From Stenotrophomonas humi (GTDB lineage Bacteria > Pseudomonadota > Gammaproteobacteria > Xanthomonadales > Xanthomonadaceae): DNA of 64,000 nucleotides. The stretch spans positions 141,677 to 205,676 of the forward strand of contig NZ_LDJI01000013.1 of NCBI RefSeq assembly GCF_001431415.1, in the 5' to 3' direction. Positions 1-10,899 of this stretch are shown here, piece after piece. How positions within the stretch are numbered: the first letter of the stretch is position 1; every line of letters starts with the position of its first letter. Position numbers and translations under genes: made by a program. The notes under the pieces are model-generated. The model was given only the letters and a program-made list of their open reading frames with translations, was not told the DNA's origin and ran no database searches.

Positions 1-1032
1 CTGTGCCAACGGCGCGTCGTACAGCATCACCGGGCTGATCGGGTGTACGCCCGGCTTCACGTCGAAACCGGCAGCGGTCATCTTTTCGCGGAAATACGCG
101 GTGTTCTCGGCCAGTGTGCCGCGCAGGTCATCGGCGGCGGCAAGCATCTCGAACGCCTTGATGCCGGCGGCGACCACGTGCGGCGGCAAGGAGTTGGAGA
201 ACAGGTACGGGCGCGAACGCTGGCGCAGCAGTTCGATCACCTCGGCGCTGGCGCAGGTGAAACCGCCCAGCGCGCCGCCCATGGCCTTGCCCAGGGTGCC
301 GGTGATGATGTCGATCTTGTCGAGCACGCCCTTCACTTCGGCCGAACCACGGCCGGTGGCGCCAAGGAAGCCGGTGGCGTGGCATTCGTCGATATGCACC
401 AGCGCGTTGTACTTCTTGGCCAGCGCGGTGATTTCATCGAGCGGGGCGATGAAGCCGTCCATCGAGAACACGCCATCGGTGGTGATCAGCTTGGTCTTGC
501 AACCCGCAGCGTCGGCGGCCTGCAGCTGCGCTTCCAGATCGGCCATGTCGCAGTTGGCGTAGCGGAAGCGCTTGGCCTTGCACAGGCGCACGCCATCGAT
601 GATCGAGGCGTGGTTGAGCGCGTCGGAGATGATCGCGTCGTTCTCGCCCAGCAGCGGTTCGAACAGGCCGCCGTTGGCGTCGAAGCAGGCGGCGTAGAGG
701 ATGGTGTCGTCCTTGCCGAAGAAGTCGGCAATCTGCTTCTCCAACTGCTTGTGCAGGTCCTGGGTGCCGCAGATGAAGCGCACCGAGGCCATGCCGAAGC
801 CGTGGCTGTCCAGCGCGTCCTTGGCCGCCTGGATCAGGTCCGGGTGGTCGGCCAGGCCCAGGTAGTTGTTGGCGCAGAAGTTCAGCACGGTGCGGCCGTC
901 GTCCAAGGTGATCTCGGCTGACTGCGGGCTGGTGATGATGCGTTCGGACTTGAACAGCCCCTGCGCGCGGATGGCGTCCAGTTCCTCGGCGTAGTGCCGG
1001 GTGAGCGGGGAGGTGTTCGCGTTTGCGGTCAT
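1..1032 (-). CDS. kbl: 2-amino-3-ketobutyrate CoA ligase (glycine C-acetyltransferase), 3' end cut by window edge
   Basis: PLP-dependent enzyme that cleaves 2-amino-3-ketobutyrate with CoA to glycine and acetyl-CoA, the second step of threonine breakdown after Tdh. The reading starts [20 protein letters not shown] and contains the fold-type-I signatures [12 protein letters not shown] and GTLGKAMGG, where Lys249 is the expected Schiff-base lysine. 344 residues are inside the window; the family is about 400, so roughly 55 C-terminal residues lie beyond base 1. Its partner tdh is on the same strand at 7540-8574, but six opposite-strand genes lie between them, so the two cannot share a simple operon as in E. 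coli. Confidence 0.95.
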   Translation of the reverse strand, partial: MTANANTSPLTRHYAEELDAIRAQGLFKSERIITSPQSAEITLDDGRTVLNFCANNYLGLADHPDLIQAAKDALDSHGFGMASVRFICGTQDLHKQLEKQIADFFGKDDTILYAACFDANGGLFEPLLGENDAIISDALNHASIIDGVRLCKAKRFRYANCDMADLEAQLQAADAAGCKTKLITTDGVFSMDGFIAPLDEITALAKKYNALVHIDECHATGFLGATGRGSAEVKGVLDKIDIITGTLGKAMGGALGGFTCASAEVIELLRQRSRPYLFSNSLPPHVVAAGIKAFEMLAAADDLRGTLAENTAYFREKMTAAGFDVKPGVHPISPVMLYDAPLAQ

Positions 1033-1193
1033 GGCAGGGTCTTGCGGACGGAAAGGAACCCCGATTTTAGCCGCCCCCTGCACTTGGCGCTGGCGTCATG
1101 CGCGATGGCTATAAGCGACGCGCCCGAAGTCATTTCTCCGACCGGGTGTGCGCCCGCAGCATCGACGCTCCATCCCCTTCACAGGAGCCACCG

Positions 1194-2621
1194 ATGACCG
1201 CCAGACGTCCCCCGTTCACCCTGCCGACCAGGAAGCTGTTGTCCTTCAGCCTGGCCGGGCTGGCGTGCGGGGCGTGGTCATCGGTGCAGGCCCAGCAACT
1301 CAGTGTCGAACAGCTGCAGCAGCGCCTTGAGCGTCTGGAGCGGCTGGCGGGTGTGTCCGAGGGAGCGCCGGTGGAAGGTGCCGGCCTGGCCGATCTGGAT
1401 CAGCGCCTGCGCATCCTTGAGCGTCGTCTGGAATTGCAGGAAGAAGAGCGTGTGGCCACGGCCAAGGCCGCACCGAAGATCACCGTCGACCAGAAGGGCG
1501 CCTCGTTCAAGTCCGGCGACGGCAACTACGAGCTGAAGCTGCGTGGCCTGCTACAGGGCGATGCGCGTGTGTTCCTGGGCGACAGCAGCCAGAACGACAC
1601 CTTCCTGCTGCGCACCGCACGGCCGACGCTGGAAGGCTCGCTGGGCAAGCTGGTGGCGTACCGCTTCACCCCGGAGTTTGCCGGTGACAGCGCCAGCATC
1701 GTCGATGCCTACGCCGACCTGCGCTTCAATCCGGCTTACATCGTGCGCGTGGGCAAGTTCACCTCGCCGGTGGGGCTGGAACGTCTGCAGTCATCCGCCG
1801 CGCTGGTGGATGTGGAACGCGCGCTGGCCAGTGAGCTGGCGCCCAATCGCGACCTCGGCGTGCAGCTGCAGGGTGAAGTGGCCAAGGGCAGATTCAGCTA
1901 CGCAATCGGCGTGTTCAACGGCACGGTCGATGGTCGTGATGCCGTGACCAGCAATCCGGACGATGATTTCGAGTACGCCGGGCGCGTGTTCTTCGAGCCG
2001 TTCAAGGGCAGGGATAGCGTCTGGGCCGGGTTGGGCTTTGGCCTCGGCGCAAGCGCGGGTGAGAAGCACGGCAGTGGCAGCAACTTCCTGCCGCGTTATC
2101 GCACGCCCGGCCAGGCGACGTTCTTCAGCTACCGCAGTGCGGTGCTCGCCGATGGTGACACGCTGCGCTGGTCACCGCAGGGTTGGTTCTATCGCAACAG
2201 CTTCGGCCTGCAGGCCGAGTACATCGTCTCGCAGCAGGAAGTCGCGCGTGATGTGCGGCACAAGGAGCTGGAACACCGCGCCTGGCAGACCACGGCCAGT
2301 TATGTGTTGACCGGTGAAGACGCCGGCTATCGCGGCGTGACGCCGTCACGGCCGTTCGGCATCAACGGTGGCCTGGGAGCGTTCGAGCTCACCGCACGTT
2401 ATGGCGAACTGGATATCGATGATGCCGCGTTCCCGCTGTATGCCGATCCAGTCACCTCGGCGTCGCATATCCGCTCGTGGACGGTGGGCGCGAACTGGTA
2501 CCTGACGGCCAACCTCAAGCTGGCGACCAATTACCTGCAAAGCAGCTTCGACGCGGCCGCTGGTGGCGTCAGGTTGCCGGACGAAAAAGCCGTTTTCTCA
2601 CGCCTGCAAGTTTCCTTCTGA
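1194..2621 (+). CDS. OprO/OprP-type anion-selective porin linked to sulfate uptake
   Basis: Outer-membrane channel of the OprP/OprO (Porin_O_P) family, 475 residues. The ATG at 1194 is chosen because AGGAG lies just upstream (1183) and it gives a clean signal peptide ending near SSVQA-QQ; a longer reading from 1098 lacks both. After the signal comes a short coiled-coil-like stretch (LQQRLERLERL and LDQRLRILERRLEL), then a beta-barrel ending in a C-terminal Phe (LQVSF), as outer-membrane proteins do. The sulfate-binding protein gene begins 12 bases after the stop, so it is very probably in the sulfate operon. The family is known for phosphate and pyrophosphate; use for sulfate here is inferred from context. 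Confidence 0.85.
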   Translation: MTARRPPFTLPTRKLLSFSLAGLACGAWSSVQAQQLSVEQLQQRLERLERLAGVSEGAPVEGAGLADLDQRLRILERRLELQEEERVATAKAAPKITVDQKGASFKSGDGNYELKLRGLLQGDARVFLGDSSQNDTFLLRTARPTLEGSLGKLVAYRFTPEFAGDSASIVDAYADLRFNPAYIVRVGKFTSPVGLERLQSSAALVDVERALASELAPNRDLGVQLQGEVAKGRFSYAIGVFNGTVDGRDAVTSNPDDDFEYAGRVFFEPFKGRDSVWAGLGFGLGASAGEKHGSGSNFLPRYRTPGQATFFSYRSAVLADGDTLRWSPQGWFYRNSFGLQAEYIVSQQEVARDVRHKELEHRAWQTTASYVLTGEDAGYRGVTPSRPFGINGGLGAFELTARYGELDIDDAAFPLYADPVTSASHIRSWTVGANWYLTANLKLATNYLQSSFDAAAGGVRLPDEKAVFSRLQVSF

Positions 2622-2633
2622 CGGAGAGTCTTC

Positions 2634-3656
2634 GTGAAGCATTCCTTTCTTGCCCGTACCGGTATCGCCTCGCTGGCTTTCCTGCTGACCTTGAGCGCAG
2701 GTGCGGCGTTTGCGCGTGACATTCAGTTGCTCAACGTGTCCTACGACCCGACCCGCGAGTTGTACCGCGATTTCAACGCCGCCTTCGCCAAGCACTGGAA
2801 GGAAACCAAGGGCGACAACGTCACCATCGAAACCTCGCACGGCGGCTCCGGCAAACAGGCGCGTGCGGTGATCGATGGCATCGAGGCCGACGTGGTGACG
2901 CTGGCGCTGGCCTATGACGTGGACGCCATCGCCGAGAAGGCCAAGCTGTTGCCGGGCAACTGGGAAGACCGCTTGCCGGACAACAGCGCACCGTACACCT
3001 CGACCATCGTGTTCCTGGTGCGCAAGGGCAACCCGAAGGCCATCCGCGATTGGCCGGACCTGTTGCGCAGCGGTGTGTCGGTGGTGACGCCCAACCCGAA
3101 AACCTCCGGCGGCGCACGTTGGAATTACCTCGCTGCATGGGCCTACGCCGACCACATCTTCAAGGGTGATCGCGACAAGGTGCTGAACTACATGCGCGCG
3201 CTGTTCCGCAACGTGCCGGTGCTCGATACCGGTGCGCGCGGGGCGACGACCACCTTCGTGCAGCGTGGCATCGGTGACGTGTTGCTGGCCTGGGAGAACG
3301 AGGCATTCCTGGCGCAGGAAGAGCTGGGCCCGGACAAGTTCGAGATCGTGGTGCCGCGCCAGTCGATTCTGGCCGAGCCGTCGGTGGCGCTGGTGGACCG
3401 CAACGTGGACCGGCACGGTACCCGTGAAGTCGCACAGGCGTATCTGCAGTACCTGTACTCGCCGGAAGGCCAGCGCATCGCCGCGCGCCATTACTATCGC
3501 CCGCGCAGCCCCGAGTACGCCGACCGTGCCGACATTGCCCGCTTCCCGCAGATACCGCTGGTCACCATTCGTCAGGCGTTCGGTTCGTGGGAGAAGGCAC
3601 AGTCCGAGCACTTCGCCGATGGCGGCCTCTTCGATCAGATCCAGGCGAGCAAGTAA
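2634..3656 (+). CDS. sbp: Periplasmic sulfate-binding protein of the CysTWA importer
   Basis: 340 residues; GTG start with a GGAG site about 8 bases upstream. The signal peptide ends near GAAFA-RD, and mature motifs such as [13 protein letters not shown] and [15 protein letters not shown] are typical of the Sbp/CysP family, which captures sulfate or thiosulfate in the periplasm for the CysT/CysW permease. The next gene starts 4 bases after the stop. Sbp rather than CysP is the likelier name from the overall match to family motifs, but the two are hard to tell apart by eye. Confidence 0.93.
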   Translation: MKHSFLARTGIASLAFLLTLSAGAAFARDIQLLNVSYDPTRELYRDFNAAFAKHWKETKGDNVTIETSHGGSGKQARAVIDGIEADVVTLALAYDVDAIAEKAKLLPGNWEDRLPDNSAPYTSTIVFLVRKGNPKAIRDWPDLLRSGVSVVTPNPKTSGGARWNYLAAWAYADHIFKGDRDKVLNYMRALFRNVPVLDTGARGATTTFVQRGIGDVLLAWENEAFLAQEELGPDKFEIVVPRQSILAEPSVALVDRNVDRHGTREVAQAYLQYLYSPEGQRIAARHYYRPRSPEYADRADIARFPQIPLVTIRQAFGSWEKAQSEHFADGGLFDQIQASK

Positions 3657-3659
3657 GCG

Positions 3660-4517
3660 GTGAGTACAAGTGCTGACGTAGTGCTGCCGCGCACGCGGCG
3701 CCAACGCCGGGTACTGCCCGGCTTTGGTCTTGGTATGGGTATCACCCTGTTCTGGCTGGGGTTGATTGTGTTGATCCCGTTGGCCGGCGTGTTCCTCAAG
3801 GCGGCAGGGTTGGGCATCGGCGGTGTCTGGCAGATATGGACCGAGCCGCGTGTGCTCGCGGCACTGCGCTTGAGCTTCGGCACCGCATTTGCGGCGGCCG
3901 CGTTCAATACGGTGATGGGCACCTGGGTGGCGTGGGTGTTCGTGCGCTATCGCTTTCCCGGCAGGCGTCTGTTCGACGCGATGATCGATCTGCCGTTTGC
4001 CTTGCCCACGGCCGTCGCCGGCATCGCGCTGACTGCGTTGTATGGCGGTCAGGGTTGGGTCGGGCGATGGTTGGAACCGCTGGGGCTGAAGGTGGCCTAC
4101 ACGCCGTTGGGCATTACCGTCGCGCTGGTGTTCGTGGGCCTGCCGTTCGTGGTGCGCATCGTGCAACCGGTGCTCGCCGAAGCCGAGCGCGAGCTGGAAG
4201 AAGCCTCGGCAACCTTGGGCGCGAGCCGCTTGCAGACCATCGTGCGGGTGGTCGTGCCGATGTTGTGGCCGGCGATGCTGACCGGCTTTGCGCTGGCCTT
4301 CGCACGCGGCGTGGGCGAGTACGGCTCGGTGATCTTCATCGCTGGCAACCTGCCCAATTTCACCGAGATCGCACCGCTGCTGATCACCATCCGCCTGGAA
4401 GAATTTGATTACGCCGGTGCCACCGCCATTGCCGGGGCCATGCTGCTGCTGTCCTTCGTGGTGCTGCTGCTGGTCAACAGCCTGCAGGCATGGTTGCAGC
4501 GCCGGGGCGCACGATGA
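3660..4517 (+). CDS. cysT: Sulfate/thiosulfate ABC transporter permease CysT (CysU)
   Basis: 285-residue inner-membrane permease with about six hydrophobic segments (first at about residues 20-45, [20 protein letters not shown]). It carries the permease EAA loop near residues 178-200 ([14 protein letters not shown]), which contacts the CysA ATPase. GTG start; the stop overlaps the ATG of cysW in an ATGA arrangement at 4514-4517, indicating translational coupling. It forms a heterodimer with CysW. Confidence 0.94.
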   Translation: MSTSADVVLPRTRRQRRVLPGFGLGMGITLFWLGLIVLIPLAGVFLKAAGLGIGGVWQIWTEPRVLAALRLSFGTAFAAAAFNTVMGTWVAWVFVRYRFPGRRLFDAMIDLPFALPTAVAGIALTALYGGQGWVGRWLEPLGLKVAYTPLGITVALVFVGLPFVVRIVQPVLAEAERELEEASATLGASRLQTIVRVVVPMLWPAMLTGFALAFARGVGEYGSVIFIAGNLPNFTEIAPLLITIRLEEFDYAGATAIAGAMLLLSFVVLLLVNSLQAWLQRRGAR

Positions 4518-5455
4518 ACGAACAAGTGTTGGAGTTGCCGGTGACAACAGGGAAGGGCACAGCCGTGCATGCGCGCCAGCGCGTGACCAGTGAACCGGGC
4601 TGGGTGCAGGTGCTGTTGATCCTCGGGGCACTGGGGTTCTTGTTGTCGTTCCTGCTGTTGCCGTTGCTGCTGGTATTCGTCGAAGCGCTGCGCGGCGGCG
4701 TGCAGGCGTTCTGGGTGGCAATCAGCGAGCCGGATGCCTTGTCGGCGGTGAAGCTGACTTTGATCGTCACCGCCATCGTGGTGCCGCTGAATCTGGTGTT
4801 CGGCGTGGCTGCGGCGTGGGTGGTGAGCAAGCACAACTTCCCCGGCAAGCGTTGGCTGGTCACCTTGATCGACCTGCCGTTCTCGGTGTCGCCGGTGGTG
4901 GCGGGCCTGGTGTTCGTGCTGCTGTTCGGGCGCGATGGCTGGTTCTGGCCGTTCATCGAGGATGGCGTGCGCGTGCATCTGCCGGTGCTCGGCGAGACGC
5001 TGCTGCAGTTGCCGCGCATCGTGTTCGCCATTCCGGGCATCGTGCTGGCCACGGTGTTCGTCACGTTCCCCTTCATCGCGCGCGAGTTGATGCCGCTGAT
5101 GGAGCAGCAGGGCAGCGATGAGGAACTGGCTGCACTGACGCTTGGCGCCAATGCGTGGCAGATGTTCTGGAAGGTGACCTTGCCCAACATCCGCTGGGGC
5201 CTGCTCTACGGAGTGCTGTTGTGCAGCGCGCGCGCGATGGGTGAGTTCGGCGCGGTGTCGGTGGTGTCCGGGCATATCCGTGGACGCACCAACACGCTGC
5301 CGTTGCATGTGGAAATTCTCTACAACGAATACGCCTACAGCGCGGCGTTTGCCTGCGCATCACTGCTGGCCATCACCGCGCTGCTGACGCTGGTGGTCAA
5401 GACTTTCCTGGAATGGCGCCACGGTCAGTCGTTGGCCGCCGCGCATCGCCATTGA
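4514..5455 (+). CDS. cysW: Sulfate/thiosulfate ABC transporter permease CysW
   Basis: 313 residues from the ATG at 4514. The start eight codons earlier would overlap cysT further and is less likely. It has about six transmembrane segments, beginning [23 protein letters not shown], and an EAA loop ([18 protein letters not shown]) for docking CysA. The C-terminal part contains the [17 protein letters not shown] segment typical of CysW. The cysA gene follows after 9 bases. Confidence 0.95.
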   Translation: MNEQVLELPVTTGKGTAVHARQRVTSEPGWVQVLLILGALGFLLSFLLLPLLLVFVEALRGGVQAFWVAISEPDALSAVKLTLIVTAIVVPLNLVFGVAAAWVVSKHNFPGKRWLVTLIDLPFSVSPVVAGLVFVLLFGRDGWFWPFIEDGVRVHLPVLGETLLQLPRIVFAIPGIVLATVFVTFPFIARELMPLMEQQGSDEELAALTLGANAWQMFWKVTLPNIRWGLLYGVLLCSARAMGEFGAVSVVSGHIRGRTNTLPLHVEILYNEYAYSAAFACASLLAITALLTLVVKTFLEWRHGQSLAAAHRH

Positions 5456-5464
5456 GGTGAAACG

Positions 5465-6508
5465 ATGAACATCCGCATCCAACAACTGGGCAAGCGCTTC
5501 GGCGCGTTCGCCGCACTCGATGGCGTCAGCCTGGATATCCGCAGCGGCGAACTGCTCGCGTTGCTGGGACCCTCCGGTTCGGGCAAGACCACGCTGCTGC
5601 GGGCCATCGCCGGGCTGGAACAACCCGAGCAGGGCCACATCCTGTTCGATGGTGAAGACGCCACCGGGTTGAGCGTGCAGGCGCGACGTGCAGGTTTCGT
5701 GTTCCAGCATTACGCCTTGTTCAAGCACCTGGACGTGCGCAGCAACATCGCCTTCGGCCTGGAAGTGCGGCGCGGTGCCGCGCGCTGGCCGAAGGCGCGG
5801 ATCCAGGCGCGGGTCGAGGAGCTGTTGTCGCTGGTGCAACTGGACGGGCTGGGCGGGCGCTACCCGACGCAGCTGTCCGGGGGGCAGCGTCAGCGTGTCG
5901 CATTGGCGCGTGCATTGGCCATCGAGCCGCGCGTGCTGTTGCTGGATGAACCATTCGGCGCGCTGGATGCGCAGGTGCGCCGTGATCTGCGTCGCTGGCT
6001 GCGAGAACTGCATGACCGCACTGGCCTGACCACGGTGTTCGTCACCCACGACCAGGAAGAGGCGCTGGAACTGGCCGACCGCGTGGCCATCCTCAATCGC
6101 GGTCGGATCGAGCAGGTCGGTACGCCCGGCGAGGTCTACGACCAGCCGGCATCCCCGTTTGTCTATGGCTTCGTGGGCGAAGCCAACCGGCTGCCGGCGC
6201 GGCTGCACGGAGAAACGCTGGAAGTAGCCGGCGTGCATTGGCCGCGCACTGGCGTGGTGCCGGTGGCCGAGGCGCTGGAGGTGTACGTACGCCCGGAAGA
6301 TCTGGTGGTCGAGGCCGGCGGTGACTGGCTGGCAACGGTGGGGACGGTGCAGCGCAGCGGTGCGCGGCAGCGGCTGCGGGCCCGTCTGGACGGCGCAACA
6401 ACGGATCTTGAGGTCGAGTTGCCGGCGGGCAGCCCGGCTTACGTGGCGGGTGAGTCCATCCGGCTGGCAGCCCGTCGTTACGGGGTATTCCCCGCCGCAG
6501 GGAGCTGA
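5465..6508 (+). CDS. cysA: Sulfate/thiosulfate import ATP-binding protein CysA
   Basis: 347-residue ABC ATPase. Walker A is [13 protein letters not shown] (about residues 33-45), Q-loop FVFQHYALF, signature [12 protein letters not shown] (about 138-149), Walker [14 protein letters not shown] (about 157-169), and the switch histidine lies in [16 protein letters not shown]-terminal TOBE-like regulatory extension follows. It energises CysT/CysW. It is the last gene of the porin-sbp-cysTWA operon; the next gene has its own leader. Confidence 0.96.
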   Translation: MNIRIQQLGKRFGAFAALDGVSLDIRSGELLALLGPSGSGKTTLLRAIAGLEQPEQGHILFDGEDATGLSVQARRAGFVFQHYALFKHLDVRSNIAFGLEVRRGAARWPKARIQARVEELLSLVQLDGLGGRYPTQLSGGQRQRVALARALAIEPRVLLLDEPFGALDAQVRRDLRRWLRELHDRTGLTTVFVTHDQEEALELADRVAILNRGRIEQVGTPGEVYDQPASPFVYGFVGEANRLPARLHGETLEVAGVHWPRTGVVPVAEALEVYVRPEDLVVEAGGDWLATVGTVQRSGARQRLRARLDGATTDLEVELPAGSPAYVAGESIRLAARRYGVFPAAGS

Positions 6509-6536
6509 ATACGGGAAGTGGGCGGCACGCGGATGT

Positions 6537-6564
6537 TGCATCGCAATATCATTGCGGTTAAAAA
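6537..6564 (+). promoter_or_regulatory. Candidate sigma-70 promoter for the TorF-type porin gene
   Basis: TTGCAT (6537-6542), 16-base spacer, TAAAAA (6559-6564) in an AT-rich patch upstream of the 6619 start. Box matches are moderate; no experimental support. Confidence 0.35.
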
Positions 6565-6618
6565 TTCGTGAATCGGATCAGTTCGATCCGGTGCCCCCCA
6601 CTTCCTGGAGAGTCCCTG

Positions 6619-7371
6619 ATGCACAACAAGCGTCTTGTCGCCGTTGCCTGCGCCGCCCTGTTGTCCGTTCCGTTTGCCGCCTGGGCCCAGGACAGTGAGG
6701 AGGAAAGCACCTCCCCGTTCAGCGCTACCTTCGCGGTGACCACCGATTACGTGTTCCGTGGTGTGTCGCAGACCGACAATGGCCCAGCCTTCCAGGCCGG
6801 CGCTACCTACACCGCACCGTTCGGCGTGTACGCCACCGTGTGGGGCTCCAACGTCGATTTCGGTGAAGGTGGCCCGAACTTCGAAGTCGATTACAACATC
6901 GGCTGGAGCAAGGACCTGTCCGACAGCTGGAACATCGACCTGGGCGTGAACCGCTATACCTACACGAACGCCTCGTCGGGCTACGGTGACATCGACTACA
7001 ACGAATACCTGGCCAAGGTCACCTGGAACGGCCCGGTCACCGTGAGCGGCCTGCTGGGCTATGCCAACGACTACAGCAACAGCGGCGCCAAACAGACCTA
7101 CAGCGCGCTGGAAGCCAGCTACGACATCGGCGAGACCGGCTTCTCGATCGGTGCTTCGGCCGGCTACACCACCATCAAGGAAGAAGCCAACGAATGGCCG
7201 CGCCGTGCGGACTACTACGACGGCTCGATCTCGGTGTCCAAGGCCTTCGGCCCGGCGACCGCGACCCTGGGTTACTACGACACCTTCGGTTCGGACGCTT
7301 CGCTGCTGCGTCGCGAGTCGGACACCTACAAGCCGGGCGTGGTGTTCACCGTGTCGGTGGACGTGCCCTGA
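6619..7371 (+). CDS. TorF-family putative outer-membrane porin
   Basis: 250 residues from the ATG at 6619, which has CTGGAGAG upstream; the signal peptide ends near PFAAWA-QD. The mature protein starts with FSATFAVTTDYVFRGVSQTD, a hallmark of the TIGR02001/TorF family of small beta-barrels, and has alternating aromatic residues throughout (YTYTNASSGYGDIDYNEYL). The substrate is not known from sequence. It lies 110 bases after cysA, with its own candidate promoter and a terminator behind it, so it is probably a separate unit. Confidence 0.85.
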   Translation: MHNKRLVAVACAALLSVPFAAWAQDSEEESTSPFSATFAVTTDYVFRGVSQTDNGPAFQAGATYTAPFGVYATVWGSNVDFGEGGPNFEVDYNIGWSKDLSDSWNIDLGVNRYTYTNASSGYGDIDYNEYLAKVTWNGPVTVSGLLGYANDYSNSGAKQTYSALEASYDIGETGFSIGASAGYTTIKEEANEWPRRADYYDGSISVSKAFGPATATLGYYDTFGSDASLLRRESDTYKPGVVFTVSVDVP

Positions 7372-7405
7372 TCTTTGTTTGATGCGTTGTATCTGATGCA
7401 TCGTG

Positions 7406-7431
7406 AGAAGGCGCCGAAAGGCGCCTTTCTC
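7406..7431. terminator. Rho-independent terminator after the TorF gene
   Basis: Perfect ten-base stem AGAAGGCGCC / GGCGCCTTTCT with a GAAA tetraloop, followed by a T-rich patch. It sits between convergent genes and could act in both directions. Confidence 0.75.
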
Positions 7432-7495
7432 ATTTCCACCATTCCGGCCCGACGCCTGATGCGCTCCCGCGTGAATTCGTAGGGCTGCAGATACA

Positions 7496-7521
7496 CGAAA
7501 GGCGCCTTGCGGCGCCTTTCG
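7496..7521. terminator. Hairpin at the 3' end of tdh
   Basis: CGAAAGGCGCC / GGCGCCTTTCG with a TTGC loop, 18 bases past the tdh stop on the minus strand. It lacks a strong T run in the tdh direction, but the arm closely copies the 7406 terminator. Confidence 0.5.
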
Positions 7522-7539
7522 CATGTCAGTTGCTGGCAA

Positions 7540-8574
7540 TCAATTCCAGCTCAGCACGACCTTGCCGGCCTTGCCCTGTTCCATCAGGTCGAAACCTTCC
7601 TGGAAACGGTCCACCGGCAACTGGTGGGTCATCACCTTGCCGAGCGGGAAGCCGGACAGCACCAGCTGGGTCATCTTGTACCAGGTCTCGTACATCTTGC
7701 GGCCGTAGATGCCCTGCACGGTCAGGCCCTTGAAGATGATCTTGTCCCAGTCGCAGCCGGCGCCCTTGGGCATGATGCCGAGCATGGCGATCTTGCCGCC
7801 GTGGTACATGCAGTCGAGCATGTCGTTGAACGCACGCGGATTGCCGCTCATTTCCAGGCCCACGTCGAAGCCCTCCATGTGCAGTTCCTTCATCACGTCC
7901 TTCAACGACTGGTTGGCGACGTTGACCACGCGGGTGGCACCCATGTCGGCGGCCAGCTTCAGGCGGAAATCATTGACGTCGGTAACCACCACGTTGCGCG
8001 CACCGATGTGCTTGCAGATGCCCGCGGCGATGATGCCGATCGGGCCGGCACCGGTGATCAGCACGTCCTCGCCGATCACGTCGAATTCCAGCGCGCAATG
8101 CGCGGCGTTGCCATAGGGGTCGAAGAACGCGGCCAGCTCCGACGGGATCTGGTCCGGGATCGGCCACAGGTTGCTGGCCGGCATCACCATGTACTCGGCG
8201 AAGGCGCCGTTGATGTTGACGCCGATACCCACGGTGTTCGGGCACAGGTGCGGGCGGCCGCCACGGCAGTTGCGGCAATGGCCGCAGACGATGTGGCCTT
8301 CGGCCGACACGCGCTGGCCGATTTCATAGCCGGTCACGCCCGGGCCGATCTCGGCGATGCGGCCGACGAATTCGTGGCCGATGGTCAGGCCCGGCTTGAT
8401 GGTGCGCTGGCTCCAGTCGTCCCACAGGTAGATGTGCAGGTCGGTGCCGCAGATGGCGGTCTTCTCCAGCTTGATGAGCACTTCGTTCGGGCCGGGCGTG
8501 GGCACCGGCACCTCTTCCATCCAGATGCCCTTGGTCGCTTCGCGCTTCACCAGCGCCTTCATCGTCTGTGCCAT
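7540..8574 (-). CDS. tdh: L-threonine 3-dehydrogenase
   Basis: Zinc-dependent medium-chain dehydrogenase that oxidises threonine to 2-amino-3-ketobutyrate with NAD+, feeding Kbl. From ATG 8574 it has 344 residues ([16 protein letters not shown]); starting at the ATG at 8562 (MKALVK) gives 340, matching the E. coli length, so the start is uncertain by four codons. Visible motifs are [13 protein letters not shown] (catalytic Cys), [12 protein letters not shown], four structural cysteines in [15 protein letters not shown], and [11 protein letters not shown] for NAD binding. A perfect TATAAT lies on the minus strand at 8613-8608, with no obvious -35. Confidence 0.96.
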   Translation of the reverse strand: MAQTMKALVKREATKGIWMEEVPVPTPGPNEVLIKLEKTAICGTDLHIYLWDDWSQRTIKPGLTIGHEFVGRIAEIGPGVTGYEIGQRVSAEGHIVCGHCRNCRGGRPHLCPNTVGIGVNINGAFAEYMVMPASNLWPIPDQIPSELAAFFDPYGNAAHCALEFDVIGEDVLITGAGPIGIIAAGICKHIGARNVVVTDVNDFRLKLAADMGATRVVNVANQSLKDVMKELHMEGFDVGLEMSGNPRAFNDMLDCMYHGGKIAMLGIMPKGAGCDWDKIIFKGLTVQGIYGRKMYETWYKMTQLVLSGFPLGKVMTHQLPVDRFQEGFDLMEQGKAGKVVLSWN

Positions 8575-8710
8575 TGCAGGAAAACCGCAGTGTGAAAAAG
8601 AGCGCCGATTATAGGCCTGCTGACGTAATGGCCCCGTACTGACCGATGGCAGGGGAAGCGGACGGTTCCAATCGTTACAATCGGCCGTTCCAACCTTTCG
8701 GAAGTGCCTC

Positions 8711-10876
8711 ATGCGCGTGAATTTGCTTGCGTTTTCCATCGTCGCCGGGCTGGGCATGGCCCAGGCCGCCCAGGCCGCTGAAGGCATGTGGGTGCCGCAG
8801 CAGCTGCCGGAGATCGCCGGCCCGCTGAAGCAGGCAGGCCTGAAACTGGACCCGCAGCAGCTGGCCAACCTGACCGGTGACCCGATGGGCGCGGTGGTTG
8901 CGCTGGGCGGCTGCACCGCCAGTTTCGTGTCGCCGCAGGGCCTTGTGGTCACCAACCACCACTGCGCCTACGGCTCGATCCAGCTCAATTCGACCGCCGA
9001 GAAGAACCTGATCAAGGATGGCTTCAACGCGCCGACCTACAAGGACGAACTGAGCGCCGGCCCGAACGCGCGCATCTACGTGCTGGACGACATCACCGAC
9101 GTGACCGCACAGGCCAAGGCCGCCATTGCCGGTGCCGGCAACGATCCGCTCAAGCGCACCGAGGCGCTGGAAGCCCTGGAGAAGCGCCTGATCGCGGACT
9201 GCGAAAGCGACGACGCCTACAGCTGCACCTTCTACAGCTTCTCCGGCGGCAACACCTACCGCCTGTTCAAGAACATGGAAATCAAGGACGTGCGCCTGGC
9301 CTATGCGCCTCCGGGCAGCGTCGGCAAGTTCGGTGGCGACATCGACAACTGGATGTGGCCGCGCCACACCGGTGACTTCTCGTTCTACCGCGCCTACGTG
9401 GGCAAGGATGGCAAGCCGGCCGCGTTCGCCGCCGACAACGTGCCGTACCAGCCCAAGCATTGGCTGAAGCTGGCCAACCAGCCGCTGGGCGAAGGTGATT
9501 TCGTGATGGTCGCCGGTTACCCGGGCCGTACCGACCGCTACGCGCTGGTCAGCGAGTTCGAGAACACCGCCAACTGGAGCTACCCGACCATTGCCAAGGC
9601 CTACAAGGACCAGATCGCCCTGGTCGAAGCCGCCAGCAAGGACAACAAGGACATCGCGGTGAAGTACGCCGCGAGCATGGCCGGTTGGAACAACACCAGC
9701 AAGAATTACGACGGCCAGCTGGACGGCTTCAAGCGCAACAACGTGCTGGCCCACAAGCAGCGCGAGGAAACCGCCGTGCTGGAATGGCTGCGCACGCAGG
9801 GTGCTGCCGGCAAGCCGGCGCTGGATGCCCATGCGCAGCTGTTGGCGCTGGGCCAGCAGGGCCGCGCCAACCAGGCGCGTGACCTGAATCTGGGCATGCT
9901 CAACCGCACCGGTACGCTGGGCACTGCGGTGCGCCTGTACCGCCTGGCCATCGAGAAGGCCAAGCCGGACGCGCAGCGCGAAGAGGGTTACCAGGAGCGT
10001 GATCTGCCGGCCATCGAAGGCGGCCTGAAGCAGATGGATCGCCGCTACGTGGCGGCCATGGACCGCCAGTTCCAGCAGTACTGGTTGCAGCAGTACGCAC
10101 AGCTGCCGGCCGCGCAGCACCTGCCGGCGTTCGACAGCTGGCTGGGTGGCAACGACACCGCTGCGGTGAATGCAGCGGTAGCGCGTCTGGATGGCAGCAA
10201 GCTGGGCAACCTGGACGAGCGCCTGAAGTGGTTCACCGCCGACAAGGCGGCCTTCGAAGCCAGCACCGATCCGGCCATCCAGTACGCGGTGGCAGTGATG
10301 CCGGCGCTGTTGGAGATCGAGCATCAGCGCAAGGTGCGTACCGGTGAGGAGCTGGTGGCGCGTCCGCTGTTCCTGCAGGCGATCGCCGACTACAAGAAGA
10401 GCCAGGGTGAGTTCGTCTATCCGGACGCCAATCTGTCGCTGCGCATCACCTTCGGCAACGTGAAGGGTTACACCGGCCTGGACGGCAAGGTGCAGCCGGC
10501 CTTCACCGACCTGGAAGGCATCGTGGCCAAGGAAACCGGTGCTGATCCGTTCGACTCGCCGAAGGCACTGATCGATGCGGTCAAGGCCAAGCGTTACGGC
10601 GGTCTGGAAGATTCGCGCATCGGCAGCGTGCCGGTGAACTTCCTGTCGGACCTGGATATCACCGGCGGCAACTCGGGTTCGCCTGTGCTGGATGCGCACG
10701 GCCGCCTGGTGGGTCTGGCGTTCGACGGCATCTGGGAATCGGTTGCCAGCAACTGGGTGTTCGATCCGGTGATGACCCGCATGATCTCGGTGGACGAGCG
10801 CTACATGCGCTGGATCATGCAGGAAGTGGCGCCGGCGCCGCAGCTGCTGAAGGAAATGGACGCCGCGTCGAAGTAA
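8711..10876 (+). CDS. S46 family dipeptidyl peptidase, DPP7-like
   Basis: 721 residues, secreted: the signal peptide ends near AQAAQA-AE. S46 peptidases are trypsin-fold enzymes that remove dipeptides from peptide N-termini in the periplasm or at the cell surface. Here [11 protein letters not shown] holds the catalytic His (His84 by spacing) and GGNSGSPVL the catalytic Ser (Ser655). The specificity position 18 residues after the Ser is Gly673 (LAFDG), as in DPP7 and DAP BII, not the Arg of DPP11. So preference for hydrophobic rather than acidic P1 is expected, by family knowledge. It is a single-gene unit with a strong terminator behind it. Confidence 0.92.
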   Translation: MRVNLLAFSIVAGLGMAQAAQAAEGMWVPQQLPEIAGPLKQAGLKLDPQQLANLTGDPMGAVVALGGCTASFVSPQGLVVTNHHCAYGSIQLNSTAEKNLIKDGFNAPTYKDELSAGPNARIYVLDDITDVTAQAKAAIAGAGNDPLKRTEALEALEKRLIADCESDDAYSCTFYSFSGGNTYRLFKNMEIKDVRLAYAPPGSVGKFGGDIDNWMWPRHTGDFSFYRAYVGKDGKPAAFAADNVPYQPKHWLKLANQPLGEGDFVMVAGYPGRTDRYALVSEFENTANWSYPTIAKAYKDQIALVEAASKDNKDIAVKYAASMAGWNNTSKNYDGQLDGFKRNNVLAHKQREETAVLEWLRTQGAAGKPALDAHAQLLALGQQGRANQARDLNLGMLNRTGTLGTAVRLYRLAIEKAKPDAQREEGYQERDLPAIEGGLKQMDRRYVAAMDRQFQQYWLQQYAQLPAAQHLPAFDSWLGGNDTAAVNAAVARLDGSKLGNLDERLKWFTADKAAFEASTDPAIQYAVAVMPALLEIEHQRKVRTGEELVARPLFLQAIADYKKSQGEFVYPDANLSLRITFGNVKGYTGLDGKVQPAFTDLEGIVAKETGADPFDSPKALIDAVKAKRYGGLEDSRIGSVPVNFLSDLDITGGNSGSPVLDAHGRLVGLAFDGIWESVASNWVFDPVMTRMISVDERYMRWIMQEVAPAPQLLKEMDAASK

Positions 10877-10899
10877 GCGTGCGTCAGGCGGTTTGAACG

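Noticed and set aside
1084..1115. TTGGCG ... TATAAG as promoter of the porin-sulfate operon
   Set aside because: Spacer is 20 bases, too long for a good sigma-70 site; left unannotated.
2598..4721. 707-residue minus-strand open frame opposite sbp and cysT
   Set aside because: Shadow of high-GC coding on the other strand: composition is His/Arg/Gln-rich, no domain is recognisable and it runs across two well-supported genes.
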